Shown in pieces: positions 34,439 to 42,786 of a DNA stretch of 64,000 bases. How positions within the stretch are numbered: the first letter of the stretch is position 1; each line of letters starts with the position of its first letter. This DNA comes from Cupriavidus oxalaticus (GTDB taxonomy: Bacteria > Pseudomonadota > Gammaproteobacteria > Burkholderiales > Burkholderiaceae): positions 620,001-684,000 of the forward strand of contig NZ_CP038635.1 in assembly GCF_004768545.1 (NCBI RefSeq), read 5' to 3'. Position numbers and translations under genes: made by a program. The notes under the pieces were generated by a model that saw nothing but the letters and a program-made list of their open reading frames with translations, did not search any database and was not told the DNA's origin.

Positions 34439-35260
34439 ATGAACAAGTGGTTCCACCGGGCATTTCCGCATGCCCACACGGTCGTGTCGCCCGGGCCGGC
34501 GGCATTGGACGGCATGATCGGCGACGCCGGGCTGGCATTCGACACCATCAGCAATGCCCGCGACCTCGGCGGCCTGCGCGGCGCGTCCGGACGCCGCGTT
34601 CGCAGCGGCCGGCTGTATCGCAGCGGCAACCCGGCGCTGGCCAGCGCGGCCGACCTGGACCGGCTGCATGCGCTCGGCCTCGACATGGTGGTCGATTTCC
34701 GCTCCCCCGGCGAGAAGTCGCCGGACGAGGCCGGCTTCGGTGCGCGCTTCAACTGGGTGGCGGTGCCGGTGCTCGATGGCAGCATGGCAATGGACGTGCT
34801 GATGCCGCGCCTGCGCGCCAGCACGCCGGCGCAGATCGACGGCTTCATGCTCGAGGTCTACCGCGATTTCCCGGTGCGCTACCGCGACGCCTTCGGCGGC
34901 TTCATGCAGACCGCGCAGGAGGGGAAGACGCTGCTGTTCCACTGCACCGCGGGCAAGGACCGCACCGGCTTTGCCTCGTTGCTGCTGCTGTCGGCGCTGG
35001 GCGTGGCGCAGGACGACATCCTCGCCAACTACCTGGAATCGAACCAGCGCAATGCCCGCTTCAACGAGACCGCGCTGGCGCGCATGGCGCGGCTGGGCGT
35101 GAGCGCCGAGGCCATGATGCCGCTGCTCGAGGTCCGTGCCAGCTATCTCGATGCCTCGCTGCAGGCGATCGAGCAGGGCTGGGGCAGCGTCGACAACTAC
35201 CTGGCCGACGCGCTCGGCGTCGACGTCGCGCGGCTGCGCGCGCACTACCTCGAAGACTGA
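34439..35260 (+). CDS. Tyrosine/lipid phosphatase of the MptpB (DSP-like) family
   Basis: This 273-residue protein has the P-loop HCTAGKDRTG with nucleophile Cys169 and Arg175, and the upstream NARDLGGLRGASGRRVRSGRLYRSGNPA type N-domain (quoted in parts, about 39-66). The Lys and Asp in the loop (GKDR) are typical of triple-specificity phosphatases that act on phosphotyrosine and phosphoinositides, such as Mycobacterium MptpB. VVDFRSPGEK is a general-acid region. No signal peptide is visible, so it is probably cytoplasmic unless exported by an unknown route. The ATG at 34439 follows CAGGGAG. The natural substrate is unknown. Confidence 0.85.
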   Translation: MNKWFHRAFPHAHTVVSPGPAALDGMIGDAGLAFDTISNARDLGGLRGASGRRVRSGRLYRSGNPALASAADLDRLHALGLDMVVDFRSPGEKSPDEAGFGARFNWVAVPVLDGSMAMDVLMPRLRASTPAQIDGFMLEVYRDFPVRYRDAFGGFMQTAQEGKTLLFHCTAGKDRTGFASLLLLSALGVAQDDILANYLESNQRNARFNETALARMARLGVSAEAMMPLLEVRASYLDASLQAIEQGWGSVDNYLADALGVDVARLRAHYLED

Positions 35261-35535
35261 CGCGCCGGAACGGCCCGCAGCGGTTGCGCCCGGTGTCAGG
35301 AATACTGCATCGCGCAAGTGCGCCGGGCCGCATAGGCGACGATTCGGACTGCAGGATGACAGGTGGAATTGGCGCGCCTGCATCCGGCAGGCGTAGCCAT
35401 CGCCACACCTCCGGCGCCTTGCGGCGGGCAGCGCCGGCTGCTAGGCTTAATCCTGGTTGCAGTGCAACATGCGCCACTCCGGCCTGCGCCGCCAGCGCGC
35501 AACGCCCGCAAGCGGCGCCAACTGGGGGAAGTGGA

Positions 35536-35841
35536 ATGACCGCACGCATAGCCGCCGTTCCGCCCGAGCAAGACACCGGCACCGCCACGCATCCATCCGA
35601 CGATGGCGCCAATCCATTCGCAGCGTCGGGCCAGCCGGCGCTGGAATACCTCGCCGATGTTTGGCAGCGTTACGTGCTGCTGCTCGCGGACAATCCCTTC
35701 CTGACGCTGGAGAAGGCCGTGTCGGCGCAGATCGTCACGCGGCGCCCCAGGCTGCCGACAGCACAGGCAAGCCGGCTTCGCGCGCTTCGGCGCAGCGCAA
35801 GGCCGCGCCGCGGCCTGGCAGCTGACCCGTGCGCGGAGTGA
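35536..35841 (+). CDS. Short hypothetical protein, possible remnant
   Basis: This 101-residue frame starts MTARIAAVPPEQDTG with GGGGAA 6 bases upstream. The stretch NPFAASGQPALEYLADVWQRYVLL (in two parts, about 26-49) looks genuinely coding and recalls the N-terminus of DUF3141/PHA-synthase-like proteins. After about residue 65 it becomes Arg-rich low complexity, as if out of frame. It may be a truncated gene or a short lineage-specific protein. The call is weak. Confidence 0.4.
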   Translation: MTARIAAVPPEQDTGTATHPSDDGANPFAASGQPALEYLADVWQRYVLLLADNPFLTLEKAVSAQIVTRRPRLPTAQASRLRALRRSARPRRGLAADPCAE

Positions 35842-35900
35842 CCCGCTTCAGTCATCCTATTCCACCCAGTCCAGCTTGAAGTCTTCCCCCGGAGGCATCG

Positions 35901-36680
35901 ATGGTCAACTTATCCAACCCGCCGCTCGCCGGTTCCCGTGTGCTGGTGGCCGGCGTCGCCAATGACGGCTCGATCGCGTGGGGCTGCGCCAGGGCCTTCC
36001 ACGAGCTCGGCGCGCAGATCGCCATGACGTACCTGAACGACAAGGCATATCCGCACGTCGCGCCGCTGGCCGAGGCCGTGCAGGCGCCGATCCTGATGCC
36101 GCTGAACGTGGAAGACCACGAGCAGATGCGCGCGCTGTTCGCGCGCATCGAAGCGGTATGGGGCGGGCTCGATGCGGTGGTCCACTCGATCGCCTTCGCG
36201 CCGAAGGAAGACCTGCAGGGCGGGCTGCTCAACTCCTCCGCGGAAGGCTTCGCGCGCGCCATGGACGTCTCGTGCCATTCGTTCATCCGCATGGCACGGC
36301 TGGCCGCGCCGCTGATGCACAACGGCGGCACGCTGTTCGCGATGAGCTATGAAGGCGCCAACCGCGTGGTCCCCAACTATGACCTGATGGGGCCGGTCAA
36401 GGCCGCGCTGGAAGCCAGCTGCCGCTACCTGGCGCATGAACTGGGGCCACAGGGCATCCGCGTGCATGCGATCTCGCCCGGGCCGCTGAAGACGCGCGCA
36501 GCGTCTGGGCTGAAGGACTTCGACCAGATGCTGGCCGATGCCGCTGGGCGCGCCCCGCTGGGCGAGGTGGTCGACATCATGGACGTGGGCTTTGCCACGG
36601 CGTACCTGGCCACGCCGTACGCGCGGCGGATTTCGGGCAATACGGTGTACGTCGATGGCGGCGTGCACATCATGGCGTAG
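35901..36680 (+). CDS. fabI: Enoyl-ACP reductase FabI-type
   Basis: This 259-residue SDR has the FabI features: GVANDGSIAWGCARAF (cofactor loop, about 18-33), HSIAFAPKEDLQG, and the active-site set Tyr150, Tyr160 and Lys167 (SYEGANRVVPNYDLMGPVK). This is the Y-x6-Y-x6-K-like spacing of FabI rather than the plain YxxxK of other SDRs. It reduces the trans-2-enoyl-ACP double bond with NADH in fatty acid synthesis. GPLKTRAASGLKDF is also family-typical. It stands apart from other fatty acid genes here, so it may be a second, specialised copy. Confidence 0.88.
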   Translation: MVNLSNPPLAGSRVLVAGVANDGSIAWGCARAFHELGAQIAMTYLNDKAYPHVAPLAEAVQAPILMPLNVEDHEQMRALFARIEAVWGGLDAVVHSIAFAPKEDLQGGLLNSSAEGFARAMDVSCHSFIRMARLAAPLMHNGGTLFAMSYEGANRVVPNYDLMGPVKAALEASCRYLAHELGPQGIRVHAISPGPLKTRAASGLKDFDQMLADAAGRAPLGEVVDIMDVGFATAYLATPYARRISGNTVYVDGGVHIMA

Positions 36681-36780
36681 CGGAGCGGGCGTGCAGGTGC
36701 TGATCCTGGAAACGGGATTGGGATTACCATAGCCGCGTTTGCCACTCTGTCACGGCACCGGTTCGCGGTGCCGGCTACTC

Positions 36781-37575
36781 ATGCTTGAACTCCAGGGAGC
36801 CATCTGGTTCCGCTCCGGCTCGCAGGACTGGGGCGGCAAGGACCGCATCGCGCTGCTCGCCGCCATCGGCGAGCACGGCTCGATCACCGCCGCCGCGCGT
36901 GCGGTCGGCATCAGCTACAAGGCTGCGTGGGACGCCATCGACCTGATGAACAACAGCGCCGGCGAAGCGCTGGTGGTGCGTGCCGCCGGCGGCAAGGGCG
37001 GCGGCGGCACGCGCCTGACGGCGCGGGGCGAGCAACTGATCCACACCTACCGCGCGCTCGAGGACGAACACCGGCGCTTTGTCGCGCAGCTGTCGCGCCT
37101 CGGCGAGGGCGCTGCCGACGATATCCACCTGATGAGGCGAATGATGATCAAGACCAGCGCGCGCAACAAGCTGTTCGGCCGCGTCGCCAGCGTGCGTGGC
37201 GGCGCGGTCAACGACGAGGTGGTGCTGGCGCTGCCGGGCGGCCAGCAGATCGTGGCGACGATCACGCATGAAAGCGTCGAGACGCTGGGGCTGGCTGCGG
37301 GCGTGGAAGCGTTCGCGCTGATCAAGGCGTCTTCGGTGCTGGTTGGGTTGCCCGATCCGGGCGTGCGGCTGTCGGCGCGCAACCAGCTGCCGGGCGTGGT
37401 GTCGCGCGTGATGCCGGGCGCGGTCAATGCGGAGGTGGTGATCGAACTGGACGGCGGCGGCACGATCGCCGCGATCGTTACCAATGGCAGCGTCGAGACG
37501 CTGGGCCTGGCGGCGGGTGTGCCGGCGGTGGCGGTGTTCAAGGCGTCCAGCGTGATCCTGGGGGTGGTGGGGTAA
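36781..37575 (+). CDS. modE: Molybdate-responsive regulator ModE
   Basis: This 264-residue protein has a winged helix (GSITAAARAVGISYKAAWDA, about 37-56) and a tandem pair of Mop/TOBE domains (SARNKLFGRVASVRGGAVNDE, in part, about 126; SARNQLPGVVSRVMPGAVNAE, in part, about 196) that bind molybdate. It is full-length ModE. With molybdate it represses mod transport genes and can activate molybdoenzyme genes. It is convergent with modABC, which carry a matching operator upstream of modA. The ATG at 36781 gives the standard N-terminus. Confidence 0.93.
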   Translation: MLELQGAIWFRSGSQDWGGKDRIALLAAIGEHGSITAAARAVGISYKAAWDAIDLMNNSAGEALVVRAAGGKGGGGTRLTARGEQLIHTYRALEDEHRRFVAQLSRLGEGAADDIHLMRRMMIKTSARNKLFGRVASVRGGAVNDEVVLALPGGQQIVATITHESVETLGLAAGVEAFALIKASSVLVGLPDPGVRLSARNQLPGVVSRVMPGAVNAEVVIELDGGGTIAAIVTNGSVETLGLAAGVPAVAVFKASSVILGVVG

Positions 37576-37583
37576 TGCAGAAA

Positions 37584-37604
37584 GGCCTGTTGCGCGCTCA
37601 GGCC
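37584..37604 (-). terminator. Weak hairpin at the 3' end of modC
   Basis: GGCCTG and CAGGCC form a 6-base stem that includes the modC stop and is followed on the minus strand by TTTCTG. It is a modest terminator candidate between convergent modE and modC. Confidence 0.35.
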
Positions 37605-38320
37605 ACGCGCGCCGACACCGGCGCGTAGACCGGCGCATGGTGGCGGCTGTCGCCGCTGCCGAAGATGCGGCCTTCGCGGATCTCGAGCACATGGTCGCCC
37701 AGCGCTTCGACATCGGCGGGATCGTGCGAGATCACCAGCATCGGCACTTCCAGGCTTGCCTGCAGCGTGCGCAACTCGGCGCGCATGCGGGCGCGCAGGG
37801 CGGGATCGAGCGCCGAGAACGGTTCGTCGAGCAGCACGATATCGGGCTGCGCCACCAGCGCGCGCGCCAGCGCCACGCGCTGCTTTTGCCCGCCGGAGAT
37901 CTCGGCGGGATAGTTGCCGACGATCTCGTCCAGCCCGAAGGCATCGATCCAGCGCCGCGCTTCCGGCGGGATCGCGCCGCGGCGCGGGTTGCGCCAGCCG
38001 CGCGCCAGCCCGAAGGCGACGTTCTGGCCCACGGTCAGGTGCGGGAACAGCGCGTATTCCTGGAACAGGTAGGCCACGCGGCGTTCCTGCGGGCGGACGT
38101 CGATGCCCGCTTCGCTGTCGAACAGCGTGCGCCCGTTCAGCTCGATGCGGCCGCTGTCGGGCGCGAGCAGCCCGGCGATGGCGCGCAGCGTCAGGCTCTT
38201 GCCGGCGCCGGACGGCCCGAACAGCGCGATGCGGCGGCTGTCGGAGTCGAAATCGATATCAAGCGAAAACTGACGGTCGGCCGACACCATCTGCTTGCGG
38301 ATGCTGACATGCATGCCCAT
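37598..38320 (-). CDS. modC: Molybdate ABC transporter ATP-binding protein ModC (short form)
   Basis: This 240-residue ATPase has Walker A GPSGAGKS (about 36-43), the Q-loop FQEYALFPHLTVGQN, signature ISGGQKQRVALARAL and Walker B VLLDEPFSALD. It powers molybdate import through ModB. The usual C-terminal Mop/TOBE domain of about 110 residues is missing; the protein ends soon after the H-loop and switch region (EIREGRIFGSGD). Molybdate sensing by ModC is therefore not expected. It follows modB by 8 bases in the leftward modABC operon. An ATG two codons downstream is an alternative start. Confidence 0.9.
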   Translation of the reverse strand: MGMHVSIRKQMVSADRQFSLDIDFDSDSRRIALFGPSGAGKSLTLRAIAGLLAPDSGRIELNGRTLFDSEAGIDVRPQERRVAYLFQEYALFPHLTVGQNVAFGLARGWRNPRRGAIPPEARRWIDAFGLDEIVGNYPAEISGGQKQRVALARALVAQPDIVLLDEPFSALDPALRARMRAELRTLQASLEVPMLVISHDPADVEALGDHVLEIREGRIFGSGDSRHHAPVYAPVSARVA

Positions 38321-38328
38321 GGCGTTCC

Positions 38329-39042
38329 TCAGCGCGCGGCACGCGGGCGCAGGCGCCGGCGTTCATACACTTCGGCGGGATTGCGCGCCGCAGCGGGCAC
38401 CAGCCGGCCGGCGACCACCAGCAGCAGCACGCAGGTGACCGAGGTCACCAGCACCAGCAGGTTGGCGGTGTTGTCGTCGCCGGCCTGCACGGCCTCGTAG
38501 ATCGCCACCGACAGCGTCTGCGTGCGCCCGGGCAGGTTGCCGGCGATCATCAGCGTGGCGCCGAACTCGCCCAGCGCGCGCGCAAAGGCCAGCAGCACGC
38601 CGGCGATGATGCCGCGCGCCGCCAGCGGCAGCGTCACGCGGAAGAAGATGCCGGATTCGGAAACACCCAGCACGCGCGCGGCGTTTTCCAGTTGATGATC
38701 GACCCCTTCGAAGGCGGCGCGGGCCGACTTGAGCACCAGCGGGAAGGCGACGATGGTCGAGGCCAGCACCGCGCCGTGCCAGGTGAAGACCAGCTCGATG
38801 CCGAGGCTGGACAGCCACTCGCCAAACACGCCGCGCCGGCCCACCAGCACCAGCAGGTAGTAGCCGAGCACGGTCGGCGGCAGCACCAGCGGCAGCGTCA
38901 GCACCGCGTCGACCACGTCGCGCAGCGGCGAGCGCCAGCGCGCCAGCGCATACGCCGCGCCGACGCCGAGCACGGCGTTCAGCGCCGTGGCCCAGCCCGC
39001 GACCTTCAGCGACAACAGCAGCGGGACCCAGACGGCATCCAT
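38329..39042 (-). CDS. modB: Molybdate ABC transporter permease ModB
   Basis: This 237-residue inner-membrane permease has about five membrane segments (for example LTLPLVLPPTVLGYYLLVLV and LLVLVTSVTCVLLLVVAGRLV, each quoted in part). The EAA loop that docks on ModC is in AARVLGVSESGIFFRVTLPLA to GEFGATLMIAGN. It carries molybdate with ModA and ModC. The gene lies 13 bases after modA and 8 before modC. The C-terminus is Arg-rich and cytoplasmic. Confidence 0.92.
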   Translation of the reverse strand: MDAVWVPLLLSLKVAGWATALNAVLGVGAAYALARWRSPLRDVVDAVLTLPLVLPPTVLGYYLLVLVGRRGVFGEWLSSLGIELVFTWHGAVLASTIVAFPLVLKSARAAFEGVDHQLENAARVLGVSESGIFFRVTLPLAARGIIAGVLLAFARALGEFGATLMIAGNLPGRTQTLSVAIYEAVQAGDDNTANLLVLVTSVTCVLLLVVAGRLVPAAARNPAEVYERRRLRPRAAR

Positions 39043-39055
39043 GGCGTGGCGGAAA

Positions 39056-39853
39056 TCAGGGCTTCTGGAAGCCGTAGCGCGACAGGATCGCCTGGCCTTG
39101 CGGCGACGCCACGAAGTGGACGAACTGCGCCGCTTCCTTCTGCTGGCGGGTCTGGCTGGTGATGGCGATGGGGTAGGTCACCGGGGTGCGGCTCGGCACG
39201 CGCACGGCGACCTTGACCTTGTCCGGCATCACGGTGGCGTCGGTGGCAAAGACGAAGCCGGCCTCGACCTCGCCGCGCGCTACGTAGTCCAGGCTCTGGC
39301 GTACGTTCTGCGCCGGCACGCCCTTGGCGGCGACCGCGTCCCACAACCCGGCCGCTTCCAGCGCGCCGCGGGTGTAGCGGCCGACCGGCACCGAGGCCGG
39401 GTTGCCATAGGCGATGCGCTTCACTTCCGGCCGCCTCAGGTCCTGCAGCGAGCCGATGTTCAGCTTGCTGTCCGATGGCACGATCAGCACCACCTCGTTG
39501 GCGGCGAAATTGCGGCGCGTGGCATGAGCAATCACCTTCTCGGTCTCGGCCTTGTTCATCGCTTCCTGGTCGGCCGAGGCGAACACATCGGCCGGCGCGC
39601 CCTTGACGATCTGCTGCATCAGCACGTCGGACGCACCGAAGTTCAGTACCACCTTGGTTCCGGGATGGGCGCGCTCGTACGACTCGGCCAGCGACCTGAA
39701 GGCGTTGGTCAGGCTGGCCGCGGCGGACACCACCAGGTCGGCGCCGAAAGCCGGCCCGGCGGGCAGGGCCAGCGCCACGGCGGCCAGCATGGCACCGACG
39801 GCGCCGGCAAGAACGGAGCGGCGCCCGGTGCGGGCGGAGCGGAACGCGGACAT
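39056..39853 (-). CDS. modA: Periplasmic molybdate-binding protein ModA
   Basis: This 265-residue protein has an N-terminal signal peptide (RRSVLAGAVGAMLAAVALAL to PAFGA, cleavage about residue 38). The ModA fold follows: DLVVSAAASLTNAFRSLAE, NFGASDVLMQQIVKGAPADV, DQEAMNKAE and RYTRGALEAAGLW. Ser residues in AAASLTNAF and FGASD are expected anion ligands. It captures molybdate in the periplasm for ModBC. The start at 39853 follows GAGG by 7 bases and yields a proper signal; the longer frame to 39943 would cover the ModE operator and is rejected. Confidence 0.92.
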   Translation of the reverse strand: MSAFRSARTGRRSVLAGAVGAMLAAVALALPAGPAFGADLVVSAAASLTNAFRSLAESYERAHPGTKVVLNFGASDVLMQQIVKGAPADVFASADQEAMNKAETEKVIAHATRRNFAANEVVLIVPSDSKLNIGSLQDLRRPEVKRIAYGNPASVPVGRYTRGALEAAGLWDAVAAKGVPAQNVRQSLDYVARGEVEAGFVFATDATVMPDKVKVAVRVPSRTPVTYPIAITSQTRQQKEAAQFVHFVASPQGQAILSRYGFQKP

Positions 39854-39910
39854 GGGAATCCTCGGCGAAGCGGCCAGAAAAGCTGGCGCTGGGATGGGTG
39901 GACTGTCAGG

Positions 39911-39934
39911 CGCAATATACGTCCGTATATAGCG
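39911..39934. promoter_or_regulatory. ModE operator upstream of modABC
   Basis: The half-sites CGCAATATACG and CGTATATAGCG face each other across TC, with one mismatch between the arms. This matches the known ModE box (CGnTATAT half-sites). It lies 58 bases before the modA start and probably covers the promoter, so molybdate-bound ModE would repress modABC. Confidence 0.85.
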
Positions 39935-40035
39935 GTGCGTCAATGATGCGCCATGACCACCGGCATGGGTATTCCGGCAGCCGCAAGTGCGGTATCAGGA
40001 TCTGCGAATGAGCCCCGCGGCGAGGAAGTGCCAGG

Positions 40036-40058
40036 GCTGGCGCCGTTGCGGCGCCAGC
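40036..40058 (-). terminator. Hairpin after the DUF1059 gene
   Basis: A perfect 9-base stem (GCTGGCGCC with GGCGCCAGC) closes a 5-base loop 10 bases after the stop of the leftward DUF1059 gene. No T-run follows, so factor-dependent or partial termination is likely. Confidence 0.5.
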
Positions 40059-40068
40059 TTGTCCGGCT

Positions 40069-40263
40069 TCAGGCCGGCGGGTTGCCTTCCTTGAACAAGG
40101 ACTTCAACTGAGCGCGCAGCTCAGGGGTGTCCTGGTGCTGGTGCACCGCGACCGCGTGCTGGACCGCGGCTTCGAGCAGTTCGTCTTCAGTGTCGGCGCT
40201 CATCGCAACCGTGCAGCCGATGTCGCTCGGGTATTCGCGGCAATCGATAAACTTGCGTCCCAT
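40069..40263 (-). CDS. DUF1059 family small protein
   Basis: This 64-residue protein starts MGRKFIDCREYPSDIGCTVAM and has AVQHAVAVHQHQDTPELRAQLK, the pattern of the DUF1059 family. The two Cys (residues 8 and 17) and the His pair are conserved in the family and might bind a metal; function is unknown. The ATG at 40263 has GGAGG 4 bases upstream; the 5-residue longer start is worse. It is read after the hydroxyacid dehydrogenase gene, 60 bases downstream of it. Confidence 0.8.
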   Translation of the reverse strand: MGRKFIDCREYPSDIGCTVAMSADTEDELLEAAVQHAVAVHQHQDTPELRAQLKSLFKEGNPPA

Positions 40264-40323
40264 GGTGCCTCCTGTCACCGGCCGCGCGGCCGGCGTATCC
40301 AGTATAGGCAGGGGGACCGGCCA

Positions 40324-41265
40324 CTACAGCACCGGCGTCAGCACCTTGCCATCGGCCAGGAACGCATCGAGATTCTGCAGCGTCAGCGCGGTCATCGCGG
40401 CGCGGGTCTCGTGCGTGCCGCTGGCCATGTGCGGCGCGAGCACGACGTTGTCGAGCGCCTGCAGCGCGGCCGGCACGTTGGGCTCGTCGCGGAACACATC
40501 GAGGCCGGCGCCGCCCAGGCGTCCTTCGGCCAGCGCCGCCACCAGCGCGTCTTCGTCGATCACGCTGCCGCGCGAGACATTGATGAGGATGCCCCTGGGC
40601 CCGAGCGCGTCGATGATCTCGCGCGACACCAGCCCGGCGGTTTCCGGGCCGCCCACGCAGGTCACCACCAGGAAGTCGGACCACGCGGCCAGCGCCTTCA
40701 GGTCGGCCTCGAAGCGCCATGGCGCGCCGTCGCGCGGGCGGCGGTTGTTGTAGGCGATCTCCATGTCGAAGCCCTGCGCGCGCCGCGCCACGATCTCGCC
40801 GATGCGGCCCAGCCCGAGGATGCCGAGCTTTTTGCCCGAGACCCGCGTCGTCAACGGAAAGCCGCCCTGCGGCCAGCGCCCGGCCCGGACGAAGCGGTCG
40901 CCGTGGGCGATGCCGCGCGCCGCGTCGAGCAGCAGCCCGAAAGCCAGGTCGGCGACGCAGTCGTTGAGCACGTCGGGCGTGTTGCTGACCTGGATGCCGC
41001 GCGCGCGGGCGGCATCCAGTGCGATCGAGTCGTAGCCCACGCCGAAGCTGACGATGGCCTGCAGCGCCGGCAGCGCGTCGATCAGCGCGGCGCTGCAGCC
41101 ATGGCGCGCCGAGGTCACCACCACGCGCACTTGCTGGCCATGCTCGCGCGCCCACGCCAGCGCATCGCCCTGCTGCCACAGCGCGATGGCGCCGTACTGT
41201 TGCTGGAGCGTGGCATTGGTCTGGGGCGCGAGCGGGCCGACCTGGAGGATCTGGGAAGCGGACAT
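40324..41265 (-). CDS. D-2-hydroxyacid dehydrogenase (glyoxylate/hydroxypyruvate reductase-like)
   Basis: This 313-residue protein has the D-isomer-specific dehydrogenase layout. The NAD(P) motif is LGILGLGRIGEIVARRA (about 147), and the catalytic residues are Arg in INVSRGSVID (about 232), Glu in GLDVFRDEP (about 260) and His in LAPHMASGT (about 280). NNRRPRD after the second strand, with Arg instead of Asp, favours NADPH, as in glyoxylate/hydroxypyruvate reductases. FGVGYDSIALDAARARGI is the substrate-loop region. The start at 41265 gives a typical family N-terminus. It is divergent from the nucleoside deoxyribosyltransferase gene. Confidence 0.86.
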   Translation of the reverse strand: MSASQILQVGPLAPQTNATLQQQYGAIALWQQGDALAWAREHGQQVRVVVTSARHGCSAALIDALPALQAIVSFGVGYDSIALDAARARGIQVSNTPDVLNDCVADLAFGLLLDAARGIAHGDRFVRAGRWPQGGFPLTTRVSGKKLGILGLGRIGEIVARRAQGFDMEIAYNNRRPRDGAPWRFEADLKALAAWSDFLVVTCVGGPETAGLVSREIIDALGPRGILINVSRGSVIDEDALVAALAEGRLGGAGLDVFRDEPNVPAALQALDNVVLAPHMASGTHETRAAMTALTLQNLDAFLADGKVLTPVL

Positions 41266-41435
41266 GAGGGGTAGCGGTAGCGGCGGAGGGAGCAGAGATG
41301 GTAGCGCAAGCCCCCGCGTCGTGCCGGCCACCACACAGCCGCTGCCGCCCCGGCGCGCGAGCAACTTTGTGCGATGTTCGTGCGGCGGCAGGTTATGCTG
41401 CGGCATCCCGTATCTTTCCTGAAGAACACACCGCC

Positions 41436-41996
41436 ATGAAAACCATCTACCTGGCCGGCTTCGACGTCTTCCGCAAGGACGCCATCGCCTGGGGCGAGCA
41501 ACTCAAGTTGCTGTGCGCGGCGCATGGCTTCACCGGGCTCTATCCACTCGACAAGGCGGCGCCGGCAGGCCTGTCGGCGCCAGACGCGGCGCGCTGGATC
41601 TATGACGCGAATATCGCGCTGCTGCGCCGCGCGGACATGGTGATGGCCAACCTCGACGATTTCCGCGGGCCGGGCGAGCCGGACTCGGGCACGGCCTTCG
41701 AGGTGGGGTTTGCGGTGGCGCTGCAGAAGCCGGTATGGGGCTACAGCGCGGACCTGGGAACGGTGCGCGATCGCGCCACGGTGGTGACCGACGCGGAAGG
41801 CCGGCCGCTGGATGCACGCGGGTTTGTGGTGGAGGATTTCGGCTTGCCCGTGAACCTGATGCTGGCGTGCCCGGTGAGGCTGGTGCGGGGCGGGGCGGCG
41901 GAATGCCTGGCGGCGATGGCCGAGGCCATCCACCGGCGCGCTGCGGAGGCGGCTGCGCGGCGCGAGCGGGATGCCGCGGTGTGGGGGGATGACTGA
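41436..41996 (+). CDS. Nucleoside 2-deoxyribosyltransferase
   Basis: This 186-residue protein starts MKTIYLAGFDVFRKDAIAWG and has DANIALLRRADMVMANLDDF and GEPDSGTAFEVGFAVAL, with the catalytic Glu in the last motif. This is the N-deoxyribosyltransferase family, which moves 2-deoxyribose between bases or hydrolyses deoxynucleotides. The start follows GAAGAA and gives the standard first strand. The C-terminal about 25 residues are a charged helix. A dispersed repeat follows the stop. The exact base specificity is not readable. Confidence 0.83.
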   Translation: MKTIYLAGFDVFRKDAIAWGEQLKLLCAAHGFTGLYPLDKAAPAGLSAPDAARWIYDANIALLRRADMVMANLDDFRGPGEPDSGTAFEVGFAVALQKPVWGYSADLGTVRDRATVVTDAEGRPLDARGFVVEDFGLPVNLMLACPVRLVRGGAAECLAAMAEAIHRRAAEAAARRERDAAVWGDD

Positions 41997-42050
41997 GGGC
42001 GTTTTTTCTACCGCTGGTTTGCTTCCCTTGCTCTCCCGCTGAGGGGACGC

Positions 42051-42107
42051 TGAGGGGAGAGGGAGAACACCTTGCTTAGGCCAGATCTCGCGGCTTGGGC
42101 GCACCTT
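42051..42107 (+). repeat. Dispersed repeat, copy A
   Basis: These 57 bases beginning TGAGGGGAGAGGGAGAACAC align without gaps to 57695-57751, with about 47 identical positions. Both copies are intergenic. An imperfect CTCTCCCGCTGAGGGG hairpin precedes this copy. Confidence 0.8.
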
Positions 42108-42135
42108 CCTTCCGGCAAGCTCCGTCGCGTTCGGT

Positions 42136-42786
42136 TTATCGCCTTAGCGCCTCCACCCCTGCCGCAATATCCTTCGCCGTGCTTGCCACGATCTCCCGGT
42201 AAGCCGCCACCACGCCATCGACCTCGCCGGGCGCGGACAACTCCGCCTGCGTGCGGCCGCTGACCACCTTGCCGTCCGGCAACCGCCGCACGGTCCAGTT
42301 GATCGTGGCGCCGGCGCGCTGTCCGACATCCGCGTCGAGCCGCAGTACTTCCGTCGTGATCCGATACAGCGGCTGCACGTCCGACAGCCCCTGCTGGTAG
42401 GTATCGACCGCGCCCAGCGTGGCCTGCAGGCGCTGTGACAGCGCATCGCGCAACTCATCCGGCAGCGGCGACGACCAGCGCGCCAGGTCGAGCAGGCGCA
42501 GGCTGGCGTCATTGCCGCCGTCGCGCACCACCAGCTGCGGCCGGTTGAGGCGCTCCGGCACGCGTACCGGCGCGACTTCCAGCCACAGCGTGCTGGTCGA
42601 CGGCGCCGGCGTCGCCGCCGGCAGCGTGGCGACGCCTGCAGGCCCCTGGGCCAGCGTGTAGTAGCGCGGCTCCGGCGAGGCGCAACCGGCCAGCACGGCG
42701 GCGCCCAGTGTGCTGGCAATGGCGCCGGCAATGGCGCAGCGGGCAAGCACGGCGGCAGGTGCGGAGGTTGGGGGATGGCGCTTCAT
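42136..42786 (-). CDS. pqiC: PqiC-like outer-membrane lipoprotein
   Basis: This 216-residue protein has a lipoprotein signal peptide with lipobox VLAGC (Cys about 35). The mature part starts ASPEPRYYTLAQGP and has LWLEVAPVRVPERLNRPQLVVR, the pattern of PqiC/YmbA (ABC-type transport auxiliary lipoprotein). It is thought to sit in the outer membrane and receive the PqiB channel that moves phospholipids across the periplasm. Its ATG overlaps the pqiB stop by 1 base. It is the last gene of the pqi operon. Confidence 0.87.
   Translation of the reverse strand: MKRHPPTSAPAAVLARCAIAGAIASTLGAAVLAGCASPEPRYYTLAQGPAGVATLPAATPAPSTSTLWLEVAPVRVPERLNRPQLVVRDGGNDASLRLLDLARWSSPLPDELRDALSQRLQATLGAVDTYQQGLSDVQPLYRITTEVLRLDADVGQRAGATINWTVRRLPDGKVVSGRTQAELSAPGEVDGVVAAYREIVASTAKDIAAGVEALRR

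Noticed and set aside
39854..39943. A longer ModA N-terminus.
   Set aside because: It would code through the ModE operator and place 30 residues before the signal peptide.
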